Assembly: GCF_031191205.1 (NCBI RefSeq)
Contig: NZ_CP133470.1
Coordinates: 2,077,690-2,141,689, forward strand
Source: Haemophilus parainfluenzae ATCC 33392
Lineage (GTDB): Bacteria > Pseudomonadota > Gammaproteobacteria > Enterobacterales > Pasteurellaceae
Direction: 5' to 3'
Length of the DNA stretch: 64,000 bases
The first letter of the stretch is position 1. The number at the start of each line of letters is the position of its first letter. The translations under genes and the position numbers were made by a program. Below are positions 38,117 to 48,735 of this stretch, piece by piece. The notes beneath the pieces were generated by a model that saw nothing but the letters and a program-made list of their open reading frames with translations, did not search any database and was not told the origin of the DNA.

Positions 38117-41100
38117 TTACCAGAAGTAACCCGCACTTGCAGTTCCGCCTACTTCACCTTGAGTATTGGTTGTAAAGGATACTTTCACACCGTACTTACC
38201 ATTATCAGATAAGCGAGAGTAACCTACAGCTACTGCACTTTGATTTTGGTATTGTCCTACACCAGCAGTCACTGAAGATTGACCTTCACGGTATGCCTGC
38301 ATTAAGCCAGCTGTAGCTAATGCAGAAGCAGTACCAGCTTTACGGCGTTTATCCATTTTGTTTAGGCTATTGTGAATTTCATTTGTTGCTTTCTTGAGCT
38401 GATTCACATTCACTGCATCAGTACCATCTCTACCTGGCGCTACATTGGTAATACGAGAACCACCAGCATTGATGCCATCTTTAGTCACACTTGGGCCATT
38501 GTTAATGGTTAAGCCATTATCATTGATCGTTGTGTCACCCGCTTTGATGGTTTTCGCTATAACAGTGTTTACAGAAATATCATCTTTCAGTTTCACTTTC
38601 ACACCATTTGCATCAGCAACTGTTTCGATGTTTTTATTATCACCGTTTACAGCCACTTGAGAGCCCAGTTTCTTAACGCCAGTTGTACCTTTATCTGCAT
38701 TGAAGGTTAAACCTTTGTTATTTACTGTGTCGTGTGCATCTACACCTTTATTAATATCATCTTTCGTTTTATTTGAAAGATCTACTTTGTAATCTGTCAC
38801 AGTCGTTGTGCCATTTTTACGTGTAGTTGGTGCTTTGGTTACGGTTATTGCATCAGAACCATCAACGTGAGCCGAATTATCAGTAGCATTTACTTTGTAG
38901 ATAGTTTGACCATTTGAACCTTTAGTACTTGTTACAACAACATTGTCACCTGCTTCAACTTCTGTTTTCGCAGCTTTCAATTGTTTAACATTTACAGCAT
39001 CAGTATCATTTTTACCTTCTGCAACATTCACTACTTTATTACCGCCGTTATCTAAACCTTTATTGGTTAAGGTAACGTTAGTTTTACCACCTTCGGTAGC
39101 TTTGATAGTGATTCCACCATCATTCATTGTGGTTTTACCTGTGGTTACAGAAGTAAAGTCAACATCATCTTTAGTTGCAACTGTGTAAGTTGTGCTACCA
39201 TCTGGATTCTTATCAGATGTCACATTAACATTTTTGCCAGCTGCTACTTTCGTTGTAGCTTGAGCAATACCGTCTTTCAACTGTTTAACATTCACAGCAT
39301 CAGTGTCATCTTCACCAGCTTTGACATCGGTAATTTTGTTACCATCAACGCTTACATTACCACCAGAGATTGTTGTTCCACCATCTTTAAACTCGATTTT
39401 TTGACCATCTTTATTTGAGATAGAATCAATATTCTTCAAGTCTTTAGCAAGTTGAACTTCTAGGGTACCCTCACCATCAGCTTTAACATTGACATTACCT
39501 GCTGCTGATTTAAATGCTTCAGATGCAGCTTTGTCAACGCCTTCACCTTTAATAGTGACTAAAGAATTTAATTTATGGCTATTAACGACTTCATTATTGC
39601 CTGTAAACTTCAAGCCATCGTTAAGTGTTGCCACTTCTTCCTTATCACCATTTGGTTTTTCGTAAACGATACGGGTCTTAGTTTTACCGTCTTTACCATC
39701 GTTACCATCAAGACCTGCTTGGCCTTGTGCAACAGTGATTTTACCGTTAGAACCATCTTTACCGTTGATGCCGATAGTACCGTCTTTACCATTTAAGGCA
39801 ATGCCGTCTTTACCATCCTCACCTTTCAGGCCGATAGAGCCATCTTTACCATTGATAGAGATACCATCTTTACCATTTTCACCTTTAACAGTGATAGTAC
39901 CTGGTTCATTTTCATTACCAATGGTTACATCTTTGTTTAACCCAACTTGTAATTTCGCTTTACCGTCTTTGTCTGTGATAACTTTAGTGGTTACACTACC
40001 GTCGCCTTTAACCGTTACAGTTTCACCAAGTTTAGCTTTAACATCATTACCATTTTCGTCAGTTAAACCAAAGCCATTATTAGTAATATTACCAATAGTA
40101 TCTTTCAAATCACCAACATTAACTGCATTATTTAAAGTGTTTCCAGTAGCATCTTCCAAGGCAACTTTATTTCCTGTTGCGTCTTTCAAGCCACTATCAA
40201 CATTAACGATTTGGTTTCCACCGTTATTTAAGCCCTTATCAGTGACACTAACCGTTTTAGTGTTATCTGCATCTTTTGGTTTAACAGTTAAGCCATTACC
40301 ATCGATAACAGATTTATTACCTGTTGTTTCATCAATGAACGTTGCACTGGTTAAGTCTTGTAGCTGTTTAGCCATTTTCAGAACTAACTTGCCTGCATCA
40401 TTGTCAACACGTAAGTTTTTATCTGTCACGTCTGCATTTGGATCTAACTTACCTAAAATTTCTAGCTCTTCATTAAGTTTCTTCGCAATAGAGTCACCTT
40501 TATCGCCTTTAAATTTCAAGCCATCATTAAGTGTTGCAACATCTTCTTTGATAGTTTTATTTGGATCGTTTGGATCTTTATATTCGTAAACGATACGGTT
40601 TTTGGTTTCACCAGCTTTACCATCAACACCTGCAGGGCCTTGATCGCCTTTGATAGAAACGCCGTTTTTACCGTTTTCACCATTTAAGCCAATAGAACCA
40701 TCTTTACCGTTGAGTACAACTGCAGAACCGTCTTTACCGTTCACACCAATTTGTCCATCAACACCATCTTTACCAGGTTCGCCTTTTTGACCGACTGTCA
40801 CTTTATCTGCAGTAAGATCTTTAGCTAAACCAATAACAACTTTGCCATCTTTAGTCATGGTTTTGATGTTAGTTGCATCATAACGATCATCTGCTTTAGT
40901 GCCTTCACCCACAATATCAAGTTTCTCACCTAAATCTTTGTGAATAACATCACCCGATTGTGCACCAAAATTTAAACCTTTTGCGGTTAAATTATTGGTA
41001 ATTTGGGTGCCTTTAGCCTCTAATTGCTCTTCTGTTGCAGCACGGCCAGCTTTCGCATAAGTTGGACCATTCAGATCTTTATTAGTTAAGCCTGTAATAT

Positions 41101-44100
41101 CACCTGTTTTCGCATCCAATTTGATTGGATTATCACCTGCGACATTAACAACTTGATCAGCTGCAAATTCAACTTTACCGTTACCATCTTTGTTCGTGAT
41201 TGAAGTGATATCTTTCAATGCGCCTTCAACATTCACTTTATATGGATCTGCTTTTGTACCTGTACCAGTTACAGAAGTATTTTTACCATTTACAAGTGCT
41301 GTTTTTGAATCTTTTAACTGTTTAACAGTCACAGCATCATTATCTTCTGTGCCTTCAGCAACATTTTTAATTTGCTTATTGCCACCATCGATACCAGTTT
41401 TAGTCACACTTGGACCACCAGTAATAGTTAAACCATCTTTGTTGATGTTTAGGTTGTTATCACCAAACTTAATTGAACCATCATTAGTTAAATTGATATC
41501 TTTAGACAATTGAACATTTAACTTACCATCTTTGTTATTCACACCAATGTTGTTTTCTGTCAATTTAGTTTTGTCTGCACCACCTACAATATCAATTTTT
41601 TGGTTAAGTTTTTTCGCTATTACTTTAGAGTCATCAGTTTGACCATCATCTCCAGCGAATTTCAAACCATCATCCATTGTTGCAACTTCACGAACAATAT
41701 CTTTGCCGTCTTTGCCTTTAATTGGATTACCGTCTTTATCTTTCGGTGTGTAAACAATACGTTGTGATTTATCTGTACCTGGCTCTTGGTTCACTAAAGT
41801 TTGTGTACCATCATTTGTTGAGATATCAACAGATTTACCGTCGCTACCATCTGCGCCTTTAGGACCAGTTAAACCGATGTGACCAACGCCATCTTTACCT
41901 GCGATAGATACAGCGTCTTTACCATCTTTGCCGGTGATTCCGACTTTACCATCTTCACCTTTAGTACCATTTGGACCCGTGATGGTTACACCATCTTTAC
42001 CGTTAGCACCATCTTTACCATTAACCACAATTTTGTCTAAGTTGGTTAAATTGCTATCTAAAGAATAAGTATAAGTATGATCATCACCATTAATGATTTG
42101 TTTAACTTTTAAGTTTTTACCTGCATCGAAGTTTACCACTGCGCCTGGTTTCACTTTCGTTGCAGTTGATGTGCCATCAAGCTCACCCGTTGATTTCGTT
42201 GCATTCGCTAACCAACCACTGTTATTGATTGCTTCAACGACAGTTTTCACGGTTGCTAAGCCATTATCACCTTTAACGCCAGGTTTGCCATCTTTACCGT
42301 TTGCACCGTGTTCGATCTCACCGATGTTTACATCATATTTAACCACACCATTTGCACCTACAGATGCTGTCGTGAAGTTACCATTTGTGAAGTCTAAACC
42401 ATCAGATACTTTCACTGTGTTCTTAGTTGCAGTATCACCGTTAGATTTATATGCTAATTCTGCATCGCCTAAATTTTGTGCAATAGCATTAACGGTATAT
42501 GTTTTTTGACCCGTTGTTGCATCAGTATCTGTATCAACAGTTACGTTTTGTCCTGCTTTAACAACCGAACCTAAACCAGTAATGACCTTTTTACCGGCAT
42601 CTGTAATATTGCTTAAGTCATTTTTCGCAACACCTGTGATAACTGCTTTTTCATTAGCAACATCTTGACCATTGCCATCTAAATAAGTCATGGTTACGTT
42701 ACCGCTGTTATCCACAGCATACTCGCCTGGTTTAATATGACGTTCAGCTGCTTTCACTGCATTTAATTGGCTAACATTCACAGCATCGGTATTATTTGTA
42801 CCCGCTTTCACATTTGTGATTGCTTTATTACCTGCATTAATACCCTCTTTAGTCACACTTGGACCATTGGTGATTGTTAAACCATCTTTGTTAATGCTTA
42901 AGTTATTATCGCCAAACTTAATTGAACCAGCATCAGTTAAATTGATATCTTTAGATAATTGAACATTTAACTTACCATCTTTGTTATTCACGCCAATGTT
43001 GTTTTCTGTCAATTTAGTTTTATCTGCACCACCTACAATATCAACTTTTTGGTTAAGTTTTTTCGCAATTACTTTAGAGTCATCTGTTTGACCATCATCT
43101 CCTGCGAATTTCAAACCATCATCCATTGTTGCAACTTCACGAACAATATCTTTGCCGTCTTTGCCTTTAATTGGATTACCGTCTTTATCTTTCGGTGTGT
43201 AAACAATACGTTGTGATTTATCTGTACCTGGCTCTTGGTTCACTAAAGTTTGTGTACCATCATTTGTTGAGATATCAACAGATTTACCGTCGCTACCATC
43301 TGCGCCTTTAGGACCAGTTAAACCGATGTGACCAACGCCATCTTTACCTGCGATAGATACAGCGTCTTTACCATCTTTGCCAGTGATTCCGACTTTACCA
43401 TCTTCACCTTTAGCACCATTTGGACCAGTGATAGTTACACCATCTTTACCATCAACACCATCTTTACCATTAACCACAACTTTATCTAAGTTAGTTAAGT
43501 TGCTATCTAAGGAATAGGTATAAGTATGATCATCACCATTAAGCGTTTGTTTAACTTTTAAGTTTTTACCTGCGTCGAAGTTTACCACTGCGCCTGGTTT
43601 CACTTTAGTTGCGGTTGATGTGCCATCAAGTTCACCTGTTGATTTAGTTGCATTTGCTAACCAACCACTGTTATTGATTGCTTCAACGACAGTTTTGACG
43701 GTTGCTAAACCATCAGTACCTTTAACACCAGGTTTACCATCTTTACCGTTTGCACCGTTTTCGATCTCACCTGTCTTCACATCGTATTTAACCACACCAT
43801 TTGCAGCTACTGATGCTGTCGTGAAGTTACCATCAGTGAAATCTAAACCTTCAGTTAATGCAACAGTTTGGTCATTTGCACCATTTGCTTTGTATTTAAT
43901 ATTAAATGCATCAGATCCTGGTACATTTGCTTTTACTTTGTATGTCGTACGACCTACAGCATCTGTTGAATTCGTTACAGTCACTGAACTGTCTGCCGCT
44001 TCAACAATCGTACCTAAACCAGTAATCACTTTTTTGCCATCATTATTGATGTTAGAAAGATCATTTTTAGCCACACCAGTAATCGTTGCTGTCATACCAT

Positions 44101-46987
44101 TAACAACATTACCTTTACCATCTGTGTAAGTTAAACTTACATTACCATCGTTACCTACTGCATAAGTAGTATTAGTAATATGTTTTTCATCATCTAAATT
44201 AGCAACAGTTTTATCGCCATATTTAATACGATCACCCTCGTATTTAATTGTGGTATTACTACTGTTATCGCCAAGTTTAATCTGTTTGGTTTCAACACTG
44301 TTTAAACCTTTAAGATCTTTTGCTAATTTAATTGCTAAACCACCTGTAGCAACACTTGGATTGCTCTCACCAATAACACCAATGTTATTATCAGTTAATT
44401 GCTCTTTATCTGCACCACCTGTGACATTCAATGTTTCGCCTAATTGACGATTTACTGTTACATCTGCATTATCACCTTTAAAGTTTAAACCTTTAGCAAT
44501 ATTCTCTGCATTCTTGGTGATATTTTGCGCATTTTTAGTAATGTTTTGTGCATTATTTGCGATATTATTCGCATTGTTAGTCACATTTTGGTTAGTTGCA
44601 TGAAGCTGTGAACCATTTACGGCATCTTTACTGTCTGCAGAAATTGTACCATTTGATACATTAGTAATTTTCTTATCGCCAGCATTAATGCCATCTTTAG
44701 TTACGCTTGGACCATTTTTAATAGTTAAGCCTTTATCATCTAAAGAAGTATTGCCAGTAGTGACATTCGTGAAAGTGACATTTTCTTTTGTTGCAACGGT
44801 TAAGTTTTTCTCATTTTGAGTAATCTTAATGTTATTTCCAGCTGTAAATGTAACGGTATCACCCATTGCAACTTTTTTCTCAGCATTACCGCTTACTTCA
44901 CCGGTACCTGTTTGCGCTGCTGTAATTTTCCAGCCTTGCTCAACACGTGATGCAACCGCATATAATTGAGAACCATTAATCGCATCTGTTGAATCATCTT
45001 CTACATGACCTGCAGCTACATTTTTAATTTGACGCTCGTTGCCTTTTTCACCAACGCTTACAAAACGACCTGCGTCTTTTGCTTTACCAGCAAAATTATA
45101 GGTGTGACCATCAATTTCTTTACTTGCTACAGTTTCAGTTGCATGAGAACCATCTGCTTTTGAGCTATCACCCAAGATCACTGAACCATTTGTCGCAGCA
45201 GTAATATTGGCACCAATTGCAACAGTGTTTTGACCATTTACTTTTGTATTATGACCAATTGCAACAGAATCAGTCGCAGTTGCACTTGTTCCTGTAAATT
45301 CCCCTAATGCAATAGAGCCCGCCGCTTTTGCACCAAGGTTGTCGTAATTGCTATCTGCATCTGTCTGTTTAGTTTTATCTGCATTAACACTTACATAGTT
45401 GGTTTGTGCTAATTCAACCGCTTCTTTCACGTTATGAAGGGTTTGATTTTTGATATTAAAATCAGGTGCTTTATAGGTGTATCGACCATTACCATCAACG
45501 GTATAACCATTGTAATTTGGTCCAGCGATAGATTTCGCAAGATTATCATTTACTTCAGATAATTGTTTAACATTTACCGCATCAGTATCTTCACGACCAG
45601 CAGCAAGATTCACTAAACGACGCTCTTTACCTTTATTTGCAATCGCAACTACACCGTTCTCAATCTCAAAACCATCATTCGTATATTTTGCATTTTTATT
45701 TTTGATGTCTTCTTGATTGATAATGGTGCCATTACCTAAAGCCAATGAGTTATTTGCATTAGATTGTGCGCTTTCACCGATAGTCATTGCACCTTTTTTA
45801 GTTGCTTTAGAATCCTTACCAATAGTGATTACATTTTCATGTAAAGCTTGTGAATTAGCACCAAATGCAATTGAGTTTGCTTCGCTTGCATTAGCACTAT
45901 TACCAAATGCAATCGCATCTTTTTTATGAGCTTTAGCGTCTACACCAAATGCAATAGAATTCTCGCTACCACCTAATGCATTATAACCAAATGCAATAGA
46001 TTTATTGCCCGATGCTGATGAACTTGTACCGAATGCAATCGCTTTCGCAGCAGGTGTGTTTGGACGAGTTACATTTCCTTCAATATAAGCATCTTTACCA
46101 AGAGAAAATTCACCAGTTTTTGCAAGAGAACCAAAAGCAAAAGAGTCATCACCATTGGTTTTAGCCCCTGTACCAATTGCAACGGAACGAGCACCATTTG
46201 TTTGGGTATTATTCTCACCATCATATCTAGTTCTTCTTGCCTCACCTTCACCAGGTAAACCATTTAATGTTTGAGGCGCTGTATTACCAATTGCAATTGA
46301 TTGATCTCCATTTGCAGTAGCGGATGCACCAAATGCAAAACTAGCCGCACCTTTTGCATATGCTACGGAACCAATAGCTGCAGAGTAATCACCAATTGCT
46401 GCAGATTGACGCATCATTGCTAAAGAGTTAAATCCTGCGGCACGTGAAGCTGTACCAATAGCGGTAGAACCTGTTGTTTCAGCATGAGAAAACGCACCAA
46501 TTGATGTAGCCAAACCACCTGTAGCTTTTGCAAAATCACCAATAGCAATACCATCTGAGGCACCTCTTGAACTTTGTACTGCAGTATTTTTACCAATTGC
46601 AATCCCTTCTGCATATGCCCCATTATTTGCATAAGAATCTTGTCTATTACTTGAGCCATTTGCATTATCGTAAGATCTATTACCTGGGTTTTTATAATCG
46701 TATGCCCAGGTTTGATCTGCACCGTAACTTGGTGCAGCACTCGCACCATCAGAAGTAATAGCATAGCCAGCACTATTTGTTGAACCAATTGCTACATATG
46801 CATGCGCAGCAAGTGGCGATAACGCAAATGGTATAGCAAGTGCGGTTGTTTTTAATAACGTTGAAACTGCTGAAGAGGTTTTCTTCACGCTAGAAACTGA
46901 AGATACCGGTTTTACTTTTGATAATTCAGATACAGCGACCCATACTTGGCTTGAACTACACCAAATTACCTTAAAAATCCTGTTCAT
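38117..46987 (-). CDS. Giant trimeric autotransporter adhesin (Hia/Hsf/YadA type)
   Basis: The 2956-residue protein is a type Vc surface adhesin. Residues 1-25 form the extended signal peptide region (MNRIFKVIWCSSSQVWVAVS), with cleavage expected after AHA at 63. YadA-like head repeats (SVAIGTGAKTNGDDSFAFG type) fill about residues 100-430. Several necks (DAVNVKQL, DAVNGSQL) follow, alternating with stalk. Four Gly-X-Y collagen-like tracts rich in GKDG occur in the stalk, and a 483-residue unit is duplicated in tandem (about residues 1043-1862). The last 80 residues are the YadA beta-barrel anchor ending GGTASAGYFW. The ribosome site is AAGGA; TATAAT on the minus strand at 47075-47080 may be the -10 element. 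No simple-sequence phase-variation tract was seen. The ligand is unknown. Confidence 0.96.
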   Translation of the reverse strand: MNRIFKVIWCSSSQVWVAVSELSKVKPVSSVSSVKKTSSAVSTLLKTTALAIPFALSPLAAHAYVAIGSTNSAGYAITSDGASAAPSYGADQTWAYDYKNPGNRSYDNANGSSNRQDSYANNGAYAEGIAIGKNTAVQSSRGASDGIAIGDFAKATGGLATSIGAFSHAETTGSTAIGTASRAAGFNSLAMMRQSAAIGDYSAAIGSVAYAKGAASFAFGASATANGDQSIAIGNTAPQTLNGLPGEGEARRTRYDGENNTQTNGARSVAIGTGAKTNGDDSFAFGSLAKTGEFSLGKDAYIEGNVTRPNTPAAKAIAFGTSSSASGNKSIAFGYNALGGSENSIAFGVDAKAHKKDAIAFGNSANASEANSIAFGANSQALHENVITIGKDSKATKKGAMTIGESAQSNANNSLALGNGTIINQEDIKNKNAKYTNDGFEIENGVVAIANKGKERRLVNLAAGREDTDAVNVKQLSEVNDNLAKSIAGPNYNGYTVDGNGRYTYKAPDFNIKNQTLHNVKEAVELAQTNYVSVNADKTKQTDADSNYDNLGAKAAGSIALGEFTGTSATATDSVAIGHNTKVNGQNTVAIGANITAATNGSVILGDSSKADGSHATETVASKEIDGHTYNFAGKAKDAGRFVSVGEKGNERQIKNVAAGHVEDDSTDAINGSQLYAVASRVEQGWKITAAQTGTGEVSGNAEKKVAMGDTVTFTAGNNIKITQNEKNLTVATKENVTFTNVTTGNTSLDDKGLTIKNGPSVTKDGINAGDKKITNVSNGTISADSKDAVNGSQLHATNQNVTNNANNIANNAQNITKNAQNITKNAENIAKGLNFKGDNADVTVNRQLGETLNVTGGADKEQLTDNNIGVIGESNPSVATGGLAIKLAKDLKGLNSVETKQIKLGDNSSNTTIKYEGDRIKYGDKTVANLDDEKHITNTTYAVGNDGNVSLTYTDGKGNVVNGMTATITGVAKNDLSNINNDGKKVITGLGTIVEAADSSVTVTNSTDAVGRTTYKVKANVPGSDAFNIKYKANGANDQTVALTEGLDFTDGNFTTASVAANGVVKYDVKTGEIENGANGKDGKPGVKGTDGLATVKTVVEAINNSGWLANATKSTGELDGTSTATKVKPGAVVNFDAGKNLKVKQTLNGDDHTYTYSLDSNLTNLDKVVVNGKDGVDGKDGVTITGPNGAKGEDGKVGITGKDGKDAVSIAGKDGVGHIGLTGPKGADGSDGKSVDISTNDGTQTLVNQEPGTDKSQRIVYTPKDKDGNPIKGKDGKDIVREVATMDDGLKFAGDDGQTDDSKVIAKKLNQKVDIVGGADKTKLTENNIGVNNKDGKLNVQLSKDINLTDAGSIKFGDNNLSINKDGLTITNGPSVTKEGINAGNKAITNVKAGTNNTDAVNVSQLNAVKAAERHIKPGEYAVDNSGNVTMTYLDGNGQDVANEKAVITGVAKNDLSNITDAGKKVITGLGSVVKAGQNVTVDTDTDATTGQKTYTVNAIAQNLGDAELAYKSNGDTATKNTVKVSDGLDFTNGNFTTASVGANGVVKYDVNIGEIEHGANGKDGKPGVKGDNGLATVKTVVEAINNSGWLANATKSTGELDGTSTATKVKPGAVVNFDAGKNLKVKQIINGDDHTYTYSLDSNLTNLDKIVVNGKDGANGKDGVTITGPNGTKGEDGKVGITGKDGKDAVSIAGKDGVGHIGLTGPKGADGSDGKSVDISTNDGTQTLVNQEPGTDKSQRIVYTPKDKDGNPIKGKDGKDIVREVATMDDGLKFAGDDGQTDDSKVIAKKLNQKIDIVGGADKTKLTENNIGVNNKDGKLNVQLSKDINLTNDGSIKFGDNNLNINKDGLTITGGPSVTKTGIDGGNKQIKNVAEGTEDNDAVTVKQLKDSKTALVNGKNTSVTGTGTKADPYKVNVEGALKDITSITNKDGNGKVEFAADQVVNVAGDNPIKLDAKTGDITGLTNKDLNGPTYAKAGRAATEEQLEAKGTQITNNLTAKGLNFGAQSGDVIHKDLGEKLDIVGEGTKADDRYDATNIKTMTKDGKVVIGLAKDLTADKVTVGQKGEPGKDGVDGQIGVNGKDGSAVVLNGKDGSIGLNGENGKNGVSIKGDQGPAGVDGKAGETKNRIVYEYKDPNDPNKTIKEDVATLNDGLKFKGDKGDSIAKKLNEELEILGKLDPNADVTDKNLRVDNDAGKLVLKMAKQLQDLTSATFIDETTGNKSVIDGNGLTVKPKDADNTKTVSVTDKGLNNGGNQIVNVDSGLKDATGNKVALEDATGNTLNNAVNVGDLKDTIGNITNNGFGLTDENGNDVKAKLGETVTVKGDGSVTTKVITDKDGKAKLQVGLNKDVTIGNENEPGTITVKGENGKDGISINGKDGSIGLKGEDGKDGIALNGKDGTIGINGKDGSNGKITVAQGQAGLDGNDGKDGKTKTRIVYEKPNGDKEEVATLNDGLKFTGNNEVVNSHKLNSLVTIKGEGVDKAASEAFKSAAGNVNVKADGEGTLEVQLAKDLKNIDSISNKDGQKIEFKDGGTTISGGNVSVDGNKITDVKAGEDDTDAVNVKQLKDGIAQATTKVAAGKNVNVTSDKNPDGSTTYTVATKDDVDFTSVTTGKTTMNDGGITIKATEGGKTNVTLTNKGLDNGGNKVVNVAEGKNDTDAVNVKQLKAAKTEVEAGDNVVVTSTKGSNGQTIYKVNATDNSAHVDGSDAITVTKAPTTRKNGTTTVTDYKVDLSNKTKDDINKGVDAHDTVNNKGLTFNADKGTTGVKKLGSQVAVNGDNKNIETVADANGVKVKLKDDISVNTVIAKTIKAGDTTINDNGLTINNGPSVTKDGINAGGSRITNVAPGRDGTDAVNVNQLKKATNEIHNSLNKMDKRRKAGTASALATAGLMQAYREGQSSVTAGVGQYQNQSAVAVGYSRLSDNGKYGVKVSFTTNTQGEVGGTASAGYFW
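41401..42411 (-). repeat. Adhesin internal duplication, C-terminal copy
   Basis: This roughly 1-kb segment is homologous to 42850-43860 at a constant offset of 1449 bp (483 codons). Bases 41655-41932 are identical, by eye, to 43104-43381. Confidence 0.9.
42850..43860 (-). repeat. Adhesin internal duplication, N-terminal copy
   Basis: This is the partner of 41401-42411. It encodes a neck, a collagen-like tract and a stalk block of about residues 1043-1380. The outer ends of the two copies diverge, while the centre is identical. Confidence 0.9.
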
Positions 46988-47236
46988 TTAATTCATCCTT
47001 ATAAAATTAAAATCATAAAAATATTGCTAAAATTTGTTAAACTACAAATAACTCATCATTATTCGCGGAGGCACATTATAGATCAATTAGCCACCAATAA
47101 AATCTAATTTACCAACATTTACATTTCTTGACATTAAATTCAAAAATTAAAGGTTAAATATACATTTTCTAATTAAATATTTAATTACCAATCATTATCA
47201 ACTAGTTAATCAACAATGCGGAAATAGTTTGCTGAT

Positions 47237-47977
47237 TTAACTAGTCAACTCCTCTTTTGTAGAAAAGATATTTTTCCGTTGTAAAAAATTGAAAATAACA
47301 ACATGTACAACCCATGCTGAAATTATTGCAATCAACAGATCAATTGGGTAATGCATACCTAAACGCACTCGACTAATCAACATTAATACGCCCCAAATTG
47401 TCATCGCTCCAATAAGCAATTCTGCTTTAAAAGAACGATTCCCCAATAATTGGCTAAACCCTACGGCTAACATAAGCCAAGTCGCTGCGAAAATAGAATG
47501 CCCTGATGGAAAAGAATAACCCGTTTCATCTTCATAATGCGCTTTTAACCAGGCAGGTGTATCGGCTTGTGTGGAATAGAATTTATCCACTAATTTTGCA
47601 CGTTCTGAGCGATCTTGATGATAAAAGGCATCCGTAGTACTTTCTGTTTTTTCCGCTAAATAAACAGTGAAGGGACGTGGCTCGGCAAAAACCGTTTTTA
47701 ACCCTGTTTTAATCACTTGTGTGGATAAGACTGACAAGCCCATTACTATCACGCCCATAATCCACTGTTTACGATTTTCAAAAAGAAAACGGAAAAGTAA
47801 AGCAAACACACCACAGGTAATTAAAGCATAAGGCACACTACCGGTTTCGGTTAAAAGATAAAGCCAATAATCCCATTCCATTAATTGGTTGTTTCCATGC
47901 CAATGATAAGCAAAACCCCAAACAAAAAATGGTACAAGACAAAGGAATAACGTATATAATGACAGCCTTTTAAACAT
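47237..47977 (-). CDS. pgpB: Phosphatidylglycerophosphatase B (PAP2 family)
   Basis: PgpB removes the phosphate from phosphatidylglycerophosphate and can also act on undecaprenyl pyrophosphate and related lipids. The 246-residue membrane protein has six helices and the three PAP2 motifs: KTVFAEPRPF, YSFPSGHSIFA and SRVRLGMHYPID. The catalytic histidines are in PSGH and in the last motif. It lies upstream of the adhesin on the same strand with 249 bp between, and is divergent from ribA. Confidence 0.92.
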   Translation of the reverse strand: MFKRLSLYTLFLCLVPFFVWGFAYHWHGNNQLMEWDYWLYLLTETGSVPYALITCGVFALLFRFLFENRKQWIMGVIVMGLSVLSTQVIKTGLKTVFAEPRPFTVYLAEKTESTTDAFYHQDRSERAKLVDKFYSTQADTPAWLKAHYEDETGYSFPSGHSIFAATWLMLAVGFSQLLGNRSFKAELLIGAMTIWGVLMLISRVRLGMHYPIDLLIAIISAWVVHVVIFNFLQRKNIFSTKEELTS

Positions 47978-48043
47978 TGTTGCCTCTTGATAATAAAAAT
48001 AAAGTGCACATTTTAGCAGAATAAAGTTGAAAAAGGATAAGTT

Positions 48044-48691
48044 ATGTCAAAAATCCAACTGGTTGCTCAAGCCAATTTGCCTACCGAATATGGCATATTT
48101 AAAATGGTCGGATTTGAATTTCCCGATACAAAAAAAGAACATGTCGCGTTAGTGATGGGTGATATTTCAAACCAAGATGAGCCTGTGCTCGCCCGCATTC
48201 ATTCTGAATGTCTAACAGGCGATGCATTACACAGTTTAAAATGCGATTGTGGTTTCCAACTAGCAGCCGCATTACGTCAAATTAGCGAAGCGGGTCGTGG
48301 TGTTTTAATCTATCATCGTGAAGAAGGCCGTGGCATTGGTTTAATTAATAAAATTCGAGCTTATTCATTACAAGATCAAGGGATGGATACTATTGAAGCC
48401 AACCTTGCATTAGGTTTTAAAGCTGATGAACGTAACTTTAATGTGTGTGCCGATATGTTTGAATTATTAGGTGTGAAGCAAGTTCGCTTGATGACAAACA
48501 ACCCGCAAAAAGTAGAAACGATGAAAAAAGCGGGCATTAATATCGTAGAACGTGTACCGTTGAATGTAGGTGAAAACCGTTACAATACGAAATATCTTGA
48601 TACTAAAGCGAAAAAAATGGGCCATTATATTGTGCATAATAATGAAGAACATTTAATGACTTGCCCACATTGCCAAGAAGAAGTGATTTAA
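48044..48691 (+). CDS. ribA: GTP cyclohydrolase II
   Basis: RibA opens GTP to a diaminopyrimidinone phosphate, the first step of riboflavin synthesis. The 215-residue protein binds zinc through cysteines in [19 protein letters not shown]. It has [15 protein letters not shown], with the catalytic region, and [15 protein letters not shown]-terminal CPHCQEE extends beyond the usual core. No FMN riboswitch is seen upstream. AAAAAGGATAAGTT precedes the ATG. Confidence 0.96.
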   Translation: MSKIQLVAQANLPTEYGIFKMVGFEFPDTKKEHVALVMGDISNQDEPVLARIHSECLTGDALHSLKCDCGFQLAAALRQISEAGRGVLIYHREEGRGIGLINKIRAYSLQDQGMDTIEANLALGFKADERNFNVCADMFELLGVKQVRLMTNNPQKVETMKKAGINIVERVPLNVGENRYNTKYLDTKAKKMGHYIVHNNEEHLMTCPHCQEEVI

Positions 48692-48694
48692 CAA

Positions 48695-48720
48695 AAAAGC
48701 CATACAACTGTATGGCTTTT
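48695..48720 (+). terminator. Rho-independent terminator of ribA
   Basis: AAAAGCCAT (48695-48703) pairs with ATGGCTTTT (48712-48720) and can extend inward. T follows. Confidence 0.88.
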
Positions 48721-48735
48721 CTTTTATCAAAACAA

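Noticed and set aside
39680..43475. Short direct repeats that could suggest a CRISPR array
   Set aside because: They are in-frame coding repeats of a stalk protein, irregularly spaced, with no unique spacers and no cas genes.
38445..45929. Many open frames on the strand opposite the adhesin, up to 284 codons (39735-40589)
   Set aside because: They mirror the repetitive GKDG/neck codons of the adhesin, have no ribosome sites, and are low-complexity Pro/Leu/Ser strings.
46988..47236. Search for a phase-variation repeat (homopolymer or tetranucleotide) in front of the adhesin
   Set aside because: Only ordinary AT-rich sequence and a possible TATAAT are present; no long simple repeat was seen.
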